Shown here piece by piece: positions 34,172 to 48,109 of a stretch of DNA of 64,000 bases. Every line of letters starts with the position of its first letter. The first letter of the stretch is position 1. The notes beneath the pieces were generated by a model, which saw only the letters and a program-made list of their open reading frames with translations, did no database searches and was not told the DNA's origin. The stretch is from Cenococcum geophilum 1.58 (taxonomy: Eukaryota; Ascomycota; Dothideomycetes; Gloniales; Gloniaceae): contig KV748214.1 of the NCBI GenBank assembly GCA_001692895.1, positions 1-64,000 on the forward strand, in the 5' to 3' direction. The translations under genes were made by a program, and so were the position numbers.

Positions 34172-37100
34172 ACTTCTAGTAAATAGACAGTAGTGAGTAA
34201 AAGGACAGAAATAAACTATAAAATGTACAGGGGCAGGCGTTAGGATTCGTTTACCGTTTCTTTTACTATTTTTCTACTGTTTTAATACTACCTAATAGTT
34301 GTCGTAACCTAGTATTTTACTAGGGAGCGGTAAACCTCTAGTCTAGAGGTTTATAAACTACTAGGATATAGCTACTAGTATATATTAAGCTGCCTAGAAA
34401 GGATTTATATATATAGAACTATAGCGCCATAGCCCAAAGGCTGCATGCGTAGTATTGTACGTAGTACAATACAATGGATATAAAAATAAATAAAATAAAA
34501 AAAAGATACTTCTTTATGGACGAGCCGTATATACTTAAAGGGTTATACTAAAAGTGGTATAGACAAAGATATAATGATGAGTAGGAAGACTTCTATATAT
34601 AGATAAATAAGAAAGTTGTCTAAGACCACCCAATTATAGAAAAGGCTATAAGTTACATTAAAAGAGCCTTAATTATAATATTAAAGGATTTAGAGGAGTA
34701 ATTAGAGGACTAGAGAAGCGAGAGGCAAATTATAGTACCTATAAATAAAGTCGCAACGCTTAGATTAATATAAGAGAGGTTTAAACTTAAGGATAAAGAT
34801 AAGCTAAGAGTTAACCTAAAACACTAAGCATACTATATATTGGCATAGATTATATGCGTAAATAATGCGTATAATATGCATAGAGCACTAAAGAATAAAA
34901 ATCGGAAGTACCTAGTAAGGATATATTAGTTATTAGATAAGGCGAAATATAGGAACGCTAAGTATATATATAGTTAGTACTTAGTAGAAGTACAAACCTA
35001 AGGGGGCTTAACGCTTTAATTAGGAAGATTCCTTACGGAAGAATGCCTAGACGGATAATAGTAGTGGGAATGCCTAGAAAACATGTATCTATAGTATATT
35101 AAAGATAAAAAGTAAACTAAGTATTGGCTAAAGTTAGACTAAATATAAATAGGATTAAGCAGCTAATAGTTGGGAAAAGTAGAGGCCTATAGAATTAGAG
35201 GGAACTAGTAGTAGAGCCTTAGACCCTTAAAGGAATTTAAGGACGATATCTAAATTTACGAGTTAAGTGGCAAGATTAATAGTTTAAGGTATTAATAAAT
35301 AGTGGAGCAATAAGGAACCATATCTTGCTAGCAGCAGTTAAAAAAATAGGATTACTACACAGGAAAAAGGAGCACCCTTACCTATTAGTAATAATTTTAG
35401 GAAATCTAATAACATATAGAGGTGGGATTATTAATCTTAAAACAGGACCTATTTAGTTAACTATTAAGGAAAGATAAATTAAGATGTCTTTTAATATATT
35501 ACTATTAGGGAATAATAAGGCAGTACTAGGAATGCCTTAATTATAGAAATACAATCTAAAGATTAATTAGATTATAGGTTAGGTCAATATTAGAGATACT
35601 TAACACTATAAGATATAATAATAAGCTAAGTTAATATAGTACTAAGTAGGAGCAACCTATAAAGAAACAGAAAAAGGACTAAGCTATATACTAAAGAGAT
35701 ACTATAAGTATAGCAAAAAACTATAGTTACCGGAAAGTAAGAAGCTGTTAAAGTATATAGTATAGGACTATAAAATAGAATTAAAACTAGAAATAAGTCT
35801 AAGGTTCTTTCCAATCTATAAGCTTATTAAAGAAGAAGGTAGAGTATTAAAAGAGTTTGTCTAGGAAAATCTATAAAAGGGATATATTAAACTATTGCAG
35901 TTATTAGCGGGTTATCTAGTACTATTTATACTAAAGAAGAATAGCAAACTAAGGCTATATATTGACTATAGATAGTTAAATAGCATCACTAGAAAGGATA
36001 AGTATCTTTTACCCTTAATTAGTAAAATTTAAGATAGAATAGGTAACGCGTAAATCTTTACGAAGATAGATCTAAAATGGGCGTACCATTAGATTAGGAT
36101 TAAGGAAGGCGATAAATAGAAGGCAGCCTTTAGGTTAAAGGAAGGACTATATAAGCTATTAGTTATATAATTTGGGCTTATAAACATACTAGTAACATTC
36201 TAAAAGCGTATTAATAATATATTAGGAGAATACTTGGATGAATTTATTATGGCGTATCTTAACGATATTATTATTTACTTAATAACTAAGGAAGAGTACA
36301 GAAAATATATTAAATGGGTCTTAGAAAGACTATAGGAAGAGTAAATACTAGTAGCAATTAAGAAATATAAGTTCTTTACTAGAAAGACTAATTTTATTAG
36401 ATTTATTATTAAACTAGGCTAACTTAGCATAGATCTAAAGAAGATTAAAGTTATAGTAAATTAGTAAAAACTAGAGAACGTTATACAGTTAAGATTATTC
36501 TTAGGGTTTTGTAATTACTGCAGAAGGTTTATAGCGCAATAGTTAAAAGATATTAAACCATTTACGCGATTAATAAAGAAAGAAGAACTATAGGTATAGG
36601 GAAAGGAGTAATAAAAATTATTTAAGAAAGTTAAAGAGTTATTTACCTAGGAGCCAGTTCTTAAGATCTATTAACTAAGACTAAAGACGGTTATAGAAAC
36701 AAACACATTATACTATATACTAGGGGCGTGCTTTATATAGAAATATTAAAATAGATAGCACCTAGTAGCATATTATAGTTGGAAGATAACACTACTAGAA
36801 TTAAACTATAACATCTATAATAAGGAGTTATTAGGTATAGTTACAGTACTAAAGAAATTAAGAGCATTCTTATAAGGTATAGAGAAATTATTTATAGTTA
36901 AGACGGACTATAAGAACCTAACAAGATTCCTAATAATAAAGAAACTTAACTAAAGATAGGTTAGATGGGCAGAGATGCTTATAGAATACTATTTTAAGAT
37001 TTAGTATACTAAAGGAACTAATAACATACAAGCAGACGCTCTAAGTTAGAAAGCTGAACTATAAAGTAATAAGAAGCCATTAGGAGCCTTACTATAAAAA

Positions 37101-38559
37101 GACACAGACGGATTAATTAGGTACAATTATCTAAAGATTATAGTAACTTAAGAAAACAATAAACTAGAGAAAGTTTATAAGTTACTAGAAAGCTTTTAGG
37201 TATAGAGGATTCTAAAAGCATAGCTAGAAGATCTATAAATGGATATATACGAGAATTAAGAAGCGAAGTATATCCTAAGAAGTATAGTAGAACATTTTAT
37301 GGAAGATTTCTATAGGGGAATAACTTAAGGACACAACGGAGCTACGAGCTTAGTGTTAAGACTTTAAGAAGAATACATTATTAACGGAATCTAAAGTATT
37401 GCAAAAAGAGTAATAAAAGAGTATCTAGATTACTAAAGAAATAAACTAATAAGGTATAAGCTATATAGAGGGCTATAACCTATTAAAATACTAGAGAGAC
37501 TATAGGAGGTCATATTATAGGACTTTATTATTAAGTTACTAAGGTTAAGAGATCTTATTACCGGATAAGATTATAACGTAATCTTAGTAATAGTGGATAA
37601 GCTTATAAAGTGGGGATACTTTATAGTATATATAGAAGAGATATTAGCAAAAGATATCGCTAGAATTTATATTAAAGAAGTGTTCGTAAGATATAGAGCA
37701 CTAAGTAAAATTATATTAGACAGGGACCTAAGATTTATAGTAGCATTCTAGAAGGTATTCTTAGCGAAACAAAAAGTTAGAGTAGTAACTTTTACTATAT
37801 ATTATCTGCAGACAGACGGTTAAACGGAAAGATTAAATTAGACACTAGAATAGTATCTAAGGTACTATATTAATTACGCACAGAATAATTGGGTATTATT
37901 ATTACTAATTATATAGTTTATATATAATACAACACCTTAAAAAGGAATAGGTATATTACTATTTAAGGCAAATTACGGATATAAGCTAAGGATATTATTA
38001 TTATTATAGTAAGTAAAGAAAATAAGTAGTATAGCTAAAGAAAGAATAAAGACGTTAATAAATCTTTATATAGACCTTATAGAATTAGTAAAGAAAGTAT
38101 AAGAAAGAATAAAAAAGTACTATAATGCTAAGAGATCTAAGGGACTAGATCTTAAGGAGGGAGATAAAGTATAGCTACTATATAAAAATTTTAAGAGTTA
38201 ACAACTAAGTAAGAAGTTAGACTATATTAGACTAAGACCTTTTAAAATTATATAGAGGATTTTACTAGTTACATTTAAGTTAAATCTACTAGCTAAAATA
38301 AAGATTTACCCTATATAGCATATCGCAATGCTAAAGCTAGTATATAGAAATATTAAGCTATTGGTTTATAAAGCAGATATATATAGAGGGTAAGAAGAGG
38401 ACAAATAGTAAGTTTTAAAGATCGTTAGCTATAAGGATATTAATAACAAAATATAATACGAGATTAAGTAAATAGGCTAAACTAAGACTATCTAGAAACT
38501 ATTAGATAATTTAAAAAACGCTATAGGAAAGGTATAGAAGTATTAGAAGAAATTAGGTT

Positions 38560-39521
38560 AGGTAGTATTAATAAAGAAGGATTACTAAAGAATAAGTCAC
38601 TTAAGGGGGACCTAAGAAGAGTAGTTGCTGAGCTACTTAGATCTATTTCCTTCTTAGCTAAAAGAGAATCTATTCTTTTATTACTAAGTTCCTGTAGACC
38701 TTATTTTATAAGTTTCCACTCTTTAAAATAAACCTTTTTATAACCCTTTTTAAGATAAATTAACCGAGTAGACGCCGTAAGACGAGACTTAAGGGCCCGT
38801 TACTGAGCATTGGTAGCCTCCCGTTCTATATTATAGGAACAGCATAACTCCGCCAAAGTAATAGATAGCTTATTATCTAGCTATATAGCAGCAAATTAAA
38901 TATAAGGCCCTGGAACGGGTTGGTTAGGAAACTAGACAACTATTAAGAGTAATAGGTTGTATATATTTAGTATTAAAGACGGAGTAAATATTATAGGATA
39001 AACGAACATTTACTTTAGTACACTTTAAGTAAGAGAATAGTTATTATAAAGATAGGTTCGCCAATATAACGTAAACTAGCCCCTTTTTTAATTAACGAGA
39101 ATACGGAGATAGTATAATCTCATTAAGAGATAATATCGCAGTAACGGTGCGAATGCGACGAGTAGTTAAAGAAGAAGAAATTTCTTTAGGTATAATAAGC
39201 AATAATATTAACTAAATTAATTAAACGGATATTACACCTTTAGTAAATAACTTAGAAATATTAGGAATCTTTAAGAATAAAGATAAAGAGGAGGGAGATA
39301 GTGTTACGGACGCTTTAAGTATAATATTACGACTACTTAGAGAGGAGTTAGAAGAAGCTAGTTAGTTAATATAAGTACGGTCTAGGATAAAGCTAATAAA
39401 GCTATATAACAAGGAATAGTAGCTAAGGTCACGTAACGTAATCTATATAATCTATAGGATCTATATAATCTATAATAGAGTAGATAGAGCATATATATAT
39501 TATATATAAGAAGGATTTTAT
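38560..39521 (-). pseudogene. Antisense ORF of Gypsy-C
   Basis: The LTR ATG equivalent is ATA at 39521. The conserved 38-codon block is at 38767-38880 (LDNKLSITLAEL...EATNA...ALKSRLTAST), followed by LIYLKKGYKK on the minus strand. The codon count from LDNK to the AST motif equals that of Gypsy-A and Gypsy-G. All interruptions in the block are TAA. Upstream of it the frame is open to about 39020 (PIIF.PSLIL). Confidence 0.5.
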
Positions 39522-39725
39522 AGGAGTATAGTTATGTATTTAAGGACCCTTAATCCCTACCTAGATAGTTCCTTCCTTATAGTAATTCTTAGAATACAAT
39601 TAAAGTTAATCTATTAGGCAACCACTCTACTAGTTATTATTACGTTATTAACTTTAATTTGCATTACCTATATACCTAGCCTATTAATAAGCTTATTGTA
39701 GTATTTACTACAAGGTTCCGTTATA
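39302..39725 (+). repeat. 3' LTR of Gypsy-C
   Basis: 424 bp, starts TGTTACGGACG after a purine tract, ends TTCCGTTATA; followed by AAGTC at 39726-39730. Confidence 0.93.
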
Positions 39726-40458
39726 AAGTCCCCTAGGCTTTACACTTCTACTAAATACTAATTATATATATACTTAACATTTCTATATTTCGCCTTATCT
39801 AGTGCCTAATATATCCTTACTAGATACTTTTAGTTCTTATCTTTTAGTGCTCTATATATGTTATATATATTATCTACGTATATAATCTATACTAATATAT
39901 AATATGCTTAGTGTTTTAGGTTAACTCTTAGCTTATTTTTACCCCCAAGCCCAAACCTCTCCCGTGTTAATTTAAGTATCGCAACTTTATTTATAGGTAC
40001 TAAAATTTACCTCTTACTTCTCTAGTCCTCTAATTACTCTTTTAGATCTTTTAACATTATAATTAAGGCTCCTTTAATATAACTTATAGCCTTTTCTATA
40101 ATTAGGTAGTCTTAAATAACTTTCTTATCTAACTATATATAGAAATCTTCCTACTTATTATTATACCTTTACCTATACTATCTTTAGTATAGCTGCTAGA
40201 GTATATACAGTTTGTCTATAAGGAAGTATCTTTTTATTACTATATTATAACAGCCTTTTATATATCATTCTTCGAACCTAGTTAAAATCCCTAAATCTTT
40301 TTCTTATTCTAGTTTAGTAAGCTACTTAGCTTATAGTGTGCCTATTCTAGGCCTATTAGTAATCCTTTATATAGGTGCTCTGTCCCTTATACAACCTAGT
40401 ATATTAGATTTCTTATTTAGTTTCTAATCTTACTATAAGGTAATTCTTACTCTAAATT

Positions 40459-40829
40459 TGTTATGGGACACCCTCGTAATACCTTATACACGTCCACCTG
40501 TTTCTACTAACTTAGCAATTAGAGACTAACCGCGAAATAGTAATCTAACGGCAATCTAATGGCAATCTAACGGCAATCTACGGCATTCTGCCATATTCTG
40601 CTAAGTTCTACTAAATTTTACTAAGTTCTGCTAGGACTACAACCTAAACCCTATTCTACCCTATATATATATTAACTAAGTAACTAAGTTAAAGATATAT
40701 ACCCTTTCTTCCTATTTTCCTACCTTTTTTCCTTATATAACGTCTTAACCTTCTTATACAGTTTATATATATAGCTTAATAATATCTACCTTGCTATATA
40801 TTATCGCTGCTTATACTTACTCTATAATA
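40459..40829 (+). repeat. 5' LTR of Gypsy-D
   Basis: 371 bp, starts TGTTATGGGACACC; the end CTATAATA matches CCGTGACA of the other LTR after RIP. Confidence 0.92.
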
Positions 40830-40863
40830 CTATATTATGTTAACTTTATATACCACCTCTAAA

Positions 40864-41900
40864 ATGCAGAATAACCCCAAAGCCTCTATAACGGCCGCTG
40901 GTATTATATCCGTACTCTAAAAACAACTGGCAGAAATATAAAAGTCTTTTATAGACGCCCTTATATAAAACTAAGCTACTCTAAATTAACGATAAGCTAA
41001 ATAAGAAGCATAATACCAGTAATTAATTAAGGACCTCTAAGAAGAAATCCGTATACTTAAGATGCCTACATTAGGGCCTTAAGACTAAATACTATCTCTA
41101 GAGATAAATATACGGAACGCGAGCCCCGAACTTATAGCAACTGTTTACCTTAAACTAACTACTACACTAAAATAATCTGAACGACTACTAGATCCCCTAG
41201 TATTTACTAGTAAATAATAAAAACTCCAATTATTCCTAAGCTAGTTTAAAAATAAGCTAACTAGTAACGCTAACCGTTACCTAACTAAAGCTAACTGACT
41301 CTGTTATGCCTTAAGTTAACTAAAAGAAAAGGCAGCTGACCTTATTAAACCTCTTCAGCCAACCTTAGTATAAAGCCTAGTTGTACTTCTTAAAGCCTTA
41401 TATAGTAACCTAAACCGCTAAGCTATTGCCTAGAGAAAGATAAACTATATAGCTTAAGAAATAAAAAGTTTCCTAGTATACTTCTCTAAATTTAACCGTT
41501 ACGCAAGGGAAATAGGCTAGAATAACTCCACACTAATTAACAGCCTTATTAAATCTTTAAGCCCTAAACTAAAAACCTCCTTAATAGGCGTAGACCTACT
41601 AGGAGCCCTTAATGCCTACGCAAACGTCGTTAATAAATAATATAATAATATACTACGCCTAATACCAAAGTCCGCCCCCCAATATAATACGGCAACCCTA
41701 TAAACATCTACTAAGTTATTATCTCAGCCTAAGTACCCTAACGCCATAAATATTAATACTAGAACCCTAAAGTACGCCCTACTAGGGTCCCCTAAATAAG
41801 AAAGACGCATTAAGCTAGGCCTTTGCTTTAAGTACGGAAGTAAGGACTATATCTTAAAATACTGTCTTATTCCCTTACCTACACCCTAAAATAATTTATA
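40864..41900 (+). pseudogene. Gag of Gypsy-D
   Basis: It starts at the ATG at 40864 (MQNNPKASITAAG). A retroviral-type capsid segment lies at about 41200-41640. A CCHC knuckle at about 41815-41875 (LCFKYGSKDYILKYC) has its second Cys and its His changed to Tyr. Stops are TAA/TAG only. Confidence 0.8.
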
Positions 41901-44900
41901 AACGGCTAATACTAGTAACCGTTTACTGCATTAATCTTTTAGTTACCGCCCCTAATCTTTACCTAGTTCCAGCCCCATGTCTAGTAAGCACTACTTATAA
42001 GGGCGAAGCTATAACCAATATTCTATAGGAACCCCTTCCCGCTCGCCACTAAAAGGCATATCTTAGAGTTAAGTCGCTCTCTAGGACAGCTCTACCTTAG
42101 GATCTCATTAAATGCTTTAGATGTCACAAACTCTAACTCTTAGGATTATAGTATAACCATTAACTGTTATCTTTAGCAGAATAGTTAATAGGCTAACGCT
42201 TAAATCCTAATTAATATAGGAGCTAGTAGCATAGGATTTATTAACAAAATTTTTATATATAATAATAGTTTTACCCTAACCCCCCTTAACCGGCATATTA
42301 ATATATTTAGATTTAATAGCAAACGCACCATCTTAGGCCGTATTACCTATATAGTAGCCCTAAGACTCTAATACCTAAACTATAAAGAACTAATTAAGCT
42401 TTTTGTTACTACCTTAGGTTACCTAGTAATCCTTAAATAACCCTAGATAAAGCTATATAAGGTGACTATTAATTAGGACAACCTTAAGCTTCTATTTACT
42501 ACCTCTTATTATAAGCAAAAGTGCCTTACTACTCGCTACTTAGACCAAGAACTAAAATCTAAAAAATCCACTAGGATCTACCAGTCTAAAATTTCTACGA
42601 CTGTTTACCCTATACCTAAGGAATCTACTAGATTCTACTAACCTAGGAATCCTATTAATATCCACTAAGGACCCGAAAACTCTACTAAATTCCATAAGCT
42701 ATTACTAAGCACTATACTACCCTAAGCTAAGCAGAAGCTTAAGCTTAATATACAAAAATACTAGAAGGACTAGTATTCTACTATAAAAAGGATTCTTAAA
42801 GAACCTAAACCTAAATCTAATACTAACTCCGTACCTAATACCGAACCTAAACCCAAATAAGAAACTATAGACAATCTAAGCGAACTTAGCACCCTAAATA
42901 TCCGCATAATTAGAGCTACTCTGTTAGCATAACTTACTAAAAAACCTAAACATATAATCTCTACTATTACTATAGCTGATATTAAGAAGGCCTTAGCATC
43001 GAAGAAGCACACCGACCCTGCTATAAGGGTATTAGTAGAGTACTATAACCGCCTAGAGGTATTTTTATAGAAGAAAGCTAATAAGCTACCAGAACACCAA
43101 TTATACGACTATAAGATTATACTTAAAGACAGAAAGCAGCCTAGATTTAGACCCCTATATAGGATGTTTTAAAACGAACTTTAAGTATTATAGAAGTATC
43201 TAGATAAGAACCTAAGTAAAGAATTTATTAGAGCGAGCTCATCACCTATAGCCGCACTAGTAATCTTTATTAAGAAACCCGGCGGCGGTTTATACTTTTA
43301 TATAGACTACTAAGCTCTTAATGTTATTACCGTTAAGAACTAATATCCGATCCCGTTAATATAGGAGACATTAAACTAACTAAGTAAGGCTCGCTATTAT
43401 ACAAAGCTTAATATTATCTCTGTATTTAACCGCCTCCATATAATAAAAGGAGATAAATAGCTTACTATATTCCGTACTTAGTATAGATTATTTAAATATT
43501 TAGTAACGCCATTTGGCCTTATAAATGCCCTAAGTTTATTCTAATATTACGTAAATAACACCTTATATCCCTACCTGGATATCTTTTATACTGCTTATAT
43601 TAACAATATCCTAATATATAGTAATAAGCCCGCGAAGCCCTACTGCACACGTCCACGTTACCGCGGGTGGAAACATTATCTAGAATCCTATTCCTCTTAA
43701 TAGCTAAGTGTAGAGGCGATGGTAGAGAGCCGTCGTAGCGCGTGTAGCGCTGTCGTTTAACTCTGTGGTGATGAGCTCGTGACGCGTGTAAAGCATCGCC
43801 CTTAACAACATTAGGAGCCTTACTGCCTCCGCTTAGAGCTCCTATTCTACTATCTAGGGAGGCCTATTAAGGGAAACTAGGATATAAAAACCGCCCGATA
43901 TACAACTACCTAGCTTATAGCTAGGCCCGAAACTGGCCTTATCTAGCTAGTTAACGTAAATGCGTCCTAGGCGTATAATAGGACACCCTTAGGCTTACAC
44001 TAGCTCTAAGATTATAAAGTATACGCGATAAGGGCGTAGGGATCCTCTTTTTATAAGAACTTATTAAGGTTAACACGTCGCAGATACTTTATATAAAACT
44101 TATTAAGGCCCCAAGGCCACCATAAAGAACTTATTAAGGCCCTACCTAAAGAACTCATTAAGGCCCCTCTATAAGGGTCTATCTGGTATCCGGTTACACC
44201 TAGGTAACTTAAAAGAGGGTCTTAATAGGCGTAGTACGCGCGACCTAGTACAGCGACAGTGACGCGACGGTAATGTAATGGTAACGCGACGGCGACCAGA
44301 CGGCTTAACGAGGTGGAAACATAGGTAAAGCTCTAGGCAGTAGAAACACAGGCCAGCTTCAACGGCCCCATAGCGTACGACTTAGTTAACTCACAGTTGG
44401 CTTATAGTTAACTCGTAGGCGACTCACAGGAGGGTCTTAATAGGCATAGTGTACGTAACCTAATGCGTATATACATAAGGCGACTCACAGGAGGGTCTTA
44501 ATAGGTGTAGTGCACGCGACCTAATATATATATATAGGGGAGGCTATAGGGGAAATATAGGCTAGTTGGACGAGGACTTAATAGTTAGAGATATAGGTAT
44601 AGCTTATAAAAAGAGGGGATATAAGCTTAGTTAGTAGGAGGGGGGGGAGTAGGTTACCTAGTGCAGGACTTAGCGTCTTTATAGCCCCCCTCTTATAAGA
44701 TACAGTCGGCCTATTATAAGGAGACTCCTATAGGTAACGTAAAATAGGAACTGGTAGTAGTATAGGGTATTGCGCCCCTATACTTCTACTAGCCTCCTAT
44801 AAGGCGTAGTGTATAGTAGCTATTACTAGCTTTAGGGACCTTACTCCTTAGCTAGGCTTTAACCCCTAGTGCACCTAGTAGGTAGGTAGGATTACGCCCT

Positions 44901-45499
44901 AGCCGGAGAGACTATTATATAGCTTAAGAGAACGGATGTGCGTATTAGTATATTAATAGACAAAACCGTTTACCTCTAGGGCGGTATACCGGTAAGATAC
45001 GCTTAAGGAGTAAATAGGAGTTACTTAGGTAGGGGAGGCTTTTTTAGTCTGGGCCTTAACTATAGAAGGTACCTAAGGCTTCTATATTACAGGATGTAGC
45101 TATAATACCTTTACAGGATCACGCTAATAGGTACGTAAGACGGGAGTTATAACCCCTAGAAAAGGCAGCTTATGCCTATACTGGCGGAAATAATAGAAAA
45201 GGTATAAAACTAGAGGCTATAGAAGGCACTTAAGCCGTGCAAAAGCGTACTAACTTTAGAAGAAGACTCTTATATAGACTACGGGGGAGCAGACTAGTAC
45301 TTAAGCTAACCCATTATAAGATATCTAAAAGAACTAGTAAAACCCCCCGTTAAGGTAGTAGCAGCCAACTGCTTATAGAAAGCCCCTAGGCCTTTAGGCC
45401 TAGGTTTAGGATAAATACTAGAAAACTAGGGTAAAGGCCTAGATAAGTAGGTACGTTAAACTCTACTATATAACCACCTGCCCCCATAATAAGGGCCTT

Positions 45500-47850
45500 T
45501 AGGCTATAGCGAAATGGGCAAATAAAAAGGCAGGGCGCCTAGTAAAAGACCCACATCTACCACCCCTATGAAGAGTAGGAGAATTATAGGCTATAAATAA
45601 CAATAATAAGAAGGCAAAGATCCTTATAGAAAGGTTCTTCCCCTAACCAGCTCTAGCAGACCTTAGTAATATCACGGGCGAAATACTAGTAACTCGCCTA
45701 CGGGTTAACAGCGACATAATAATAGAGGAAATGGCTAGAACTATTAGCTGCCTTTTAAATAATATAGTACTAGAACTAGATAGGATTCTAAATAAGGCCC
45801 TAAAAACCTATAGGCCACTTATAGCACCTTAGCTTACAGATATAGCTAGAGTATACTTTGCTATAGGCTACTACCTATAACTCGGAAGATCTATAACGAC
45901 GGTTGTCTTATAAAAAGAAGGTAAAGCAGATTACTTAATCCCAGGAAGCTACTGCCCTATTGCCTTAGAAAACACCCTTAGCAAGATCTTAGAAAGGGTA
46001 ATAGTAGAACACATAGCAGATATAGTAAAGAAACACGCCCTACTACTATAAAGCCAAATAGGGGCAAGAAAGAACCGCTTAACACTATCAGCACTTACGC
46101 TACTCGCTGCCACTATTAAATCTGCATAGGCGATGCGAAAGGACTTTATAATATCAATACTTAGCCTAGACATTAATGGTGCCTATAACAATATACCCTA
46201 TAAGCGTCTCCTATATATCCTTAGGGTAAAGGGCTTCCTAAAATAGATTATATAATTTGTCTAAGGGTTTATAGGCTAGAAAGAAACATTACTAGTCTTT
46301 AGCAGATACTAGAGCCCCCCTATTATAGTTACAACAGGAATACTATAAGGATTACCCCTCTCGCCTATACTCTTCCTTTTCTTTATAAGTAACCTACTTA
46401 ACTCCTTTAAGGAAGGGGCGACCTAGGGAATAGGCTTTATTAATAATATAAACCTAATCATATTCGGGCCAACAGCCGTAGAGAATTGCAGAACACTAAA
46501 GAAAGCCTATAATACTTATATAAAATAAGCAAAATGTTATAAAGTCTAATTCTTACTAGAGAAATACCAGCTAATCCATTTTATAAGAAAACGCAACTAA
46601 TCTGCAGATCTCTAGCATATAATTTACATCTAAGGCTTTAGGGGTTAACTAGTTTAGGGCCTAAAGGTATTAGGAGTATAGGTAGATAGTAAGCTCTGAT
46701 AGAGCGCATATACAGCGTAAGCGGCCCGTAAAGGCTAAGCACAGTTTATCGCTTTATCTAGGATTGTTAATTCTATATAGGGTCTATGCTTCTAAAGGTC
46801 ACGCCTACTATATATAGTAGTTGTTTGGCCAACCATAACATATAGATCTAGTATTTAGGCCATTAGAGAAACTAAAAAGGGCCCCCCTAAATTACTCCTT
46901 AAACCACTTTAAAAGATCTAAACAGCCTACCTCTAGAGTATTATAGGCGGGTATAAGCGAACGGCCACAGTACTGCTTAAGAAGGAATCTAATATTCCCC
47001 CCCTATAGTTATATATTAAAGCCGCTGCAATATAAAGGACGTAAAATAAACGCAACTCTAATGTTATAAAGTATATTAAGACACGCCTAAGTAAACTATA
47101 GAGGGACCCTAGGGTGCCCTATAGGAGAATAAACTAATAACCCTAAAGTAGGGAAGAGATATTAGAGAAACAGGTAAAAAAAGTAGAAGAAGAATAGTAC
47201 CGCTTTAGGGCCTAGGCCCATATAGAGAAGAAAGGGAGACACGTAAGAGGTTAGTAAAAATAATAGTAAGATAGAGAAAGGAGCTAAAGTAAAACATATA
47301 AAAACGCTAGGAAACTATCTACTATAATATAATACTGGTTGGACTAACGCTAGAGAGGTAAATAGGAGTTAAAGGTACAGAGGCTAACTTAGGCAAGACA
47401 AACCTAAGCTATAGCATAGTTAACGCTATAGGGGGTAAATACCTAAGGGATCTAAGAAGGCCTAATAAAGGTAGAAAATATAATAGTAATACTCTTAAGA
47501 ACAGGAATAATAGGACTAAAAGATTGGCTTTACTAGGTAGGTGTCCTAGTAGGTAGCCCGAGATGCGAATATAGCTGGCTAAGACAGATACTAAAACACG
47601 TAATACTGCTATGCCCCCTACGCACCAATTAAGAAATAATACTCTTAGTAGCTGGCATAAAGAACTATAATATACTGCTCTTAATATAAAAAGGCCTCAA
47701 GGCGGTTACCTAGTGGCTTATTAGTTAAAATATGCTAAATTAGTTCTAGGTTATAAGGGAAATAGTAATAGAAGGTAAGGGGACGAGCATCAAGTGCCCC
47801 CTAGTAACTCTATAATAGTAGAGTAATAGTTTATAATACTAGCGCGTCCG
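45500..47850 (+). pseudogene. LINE-B ORF2: reverse transcriptase with C-terminal zinc motif
   Basis: RVT_1-type segments are readable: YCPIALENTLSKILERV at about 45952, SLDINGAYNNI near 46165, GLPLSPILFLFFISNL near 46350, and the active-site box GFINNINLIIFG at about 46432-46467, where FADD has become FINN or similar. Near 47555 the C-terminus has PRCEYSW...LKHVILLCPL, a Cys/His zinc pattern seen in fungal LINE ORF2s. Unlike LINE-A, no RNase H signature follows. Stops are TAA/TAG. Confidence 0.87.
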
Positions 47851-48069
47851 TAGGCTTATTACGGCAGCAGTAGTTCCTAAGGAGGTTAAATAGTAAGGTA
47901 GTAGAGCACTATAGGCAACTTATAGGCACTAAGTAGGCAAGTCCTAAAAGGCAGGGAGATGGATCATAGGGTTTTCTCATTTTTCTTAAATAGAGTTTTC
48001 TCCCTATATATAAATAAGGAGTAGTCCGCATGGGCCTAATAGGGATCCAAATCGGACGTTAAGCAATGA

Positions 48070-48070
<1 letters not shown>

Positions 48071-48102
<32 letters not shown>
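48071..48102 (+). repeat. (TTA)n 3' tail of LINE-B
   Basis: A run of about ten TTA triplets closes the LINE, directly before the target duplication. LINE-C and LINE-D carry the inverse (ATA/AAT)n at 57604 and 61822. Confidence 0.9.

Positions 48103-48109
<7 letters not shown>

Larger units (their letters stand above)
31407..34504 (+). mobile_element. LINE-A: non-LTR retrotransposon lacking RT, about 3.1 kb
   Basis: It is inserted in Gypsy-C with duplication (A)GATACTTC (31397-31405; 34504-34512). The 5' end GCCCGCGAAGCCC is the same as LINE-B. About 1.75 kb of 5' leader is shared with LINE-B, then from about 33150 the sequence changes to an RNase H and zinc-finger C-terminal region. A 3' UTR of about 330 bp and an A-rich tail (34487-34504) follow. 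No reverse-transcriptase motif is found, so the copy is non-autonomous. Confidence 0.85.
31060..38560 (+). pseudogene. Pol of Gypsy-C, interrupted by LINE-A
   Basis: It is broken at 31406 and resumes at 34505. Protease reads NSGAIRNH near 35296 (catalytic Asp to Asn). The RT box is AYLNDIIIY at 36251-36277. RNase H lies at about 36650-37060, integrase at about 37130-38250, and the chromodomain at about 38400-38550. It follows Gypsy-A closely but with an independent set of RIP mutations, for example YLND here against YLNN there. Confidence 0.85.
27681..39725 (+). mobile_element. Gypsy-C: chromovirus of the Gypsy-A family carrying two non-LTR insertions
   Basis: Both LTRs are 424 bp (27681-28104; 39302-39725), flanked by perfect AAGTC duplications (27676-27680; 39726-39730). 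It sits within the pol region of Gypsy-B. Removing the 990-bp insertion (28695-29684), LINE-A (31407-34504) and their duplications leaves about 7.9 kb, matching Gypsy-A. Confidence 0.94.
43628..48102 (+). mobile_element. LINE-B: near full-length non-LTR retrotransposon, 4,475 bp
   Basis: It is bounded by the 14-bp duplication ATATATAGTAATAA (43614-43627; 48103-48116) and ends in a (TTA)n tail from 48071. It has the same 5' end and GC-rich leader as LINE-A (about 1.85 kb), then an RT ORF and a 3' UTR. Heavily RIPped. Confidence 0.92.

Noticed and set aside
45949-46173. 74-codon minus-strand ORF
   Set aside because: Opposite strand of the LINE-B reverse-transcriptase domain.
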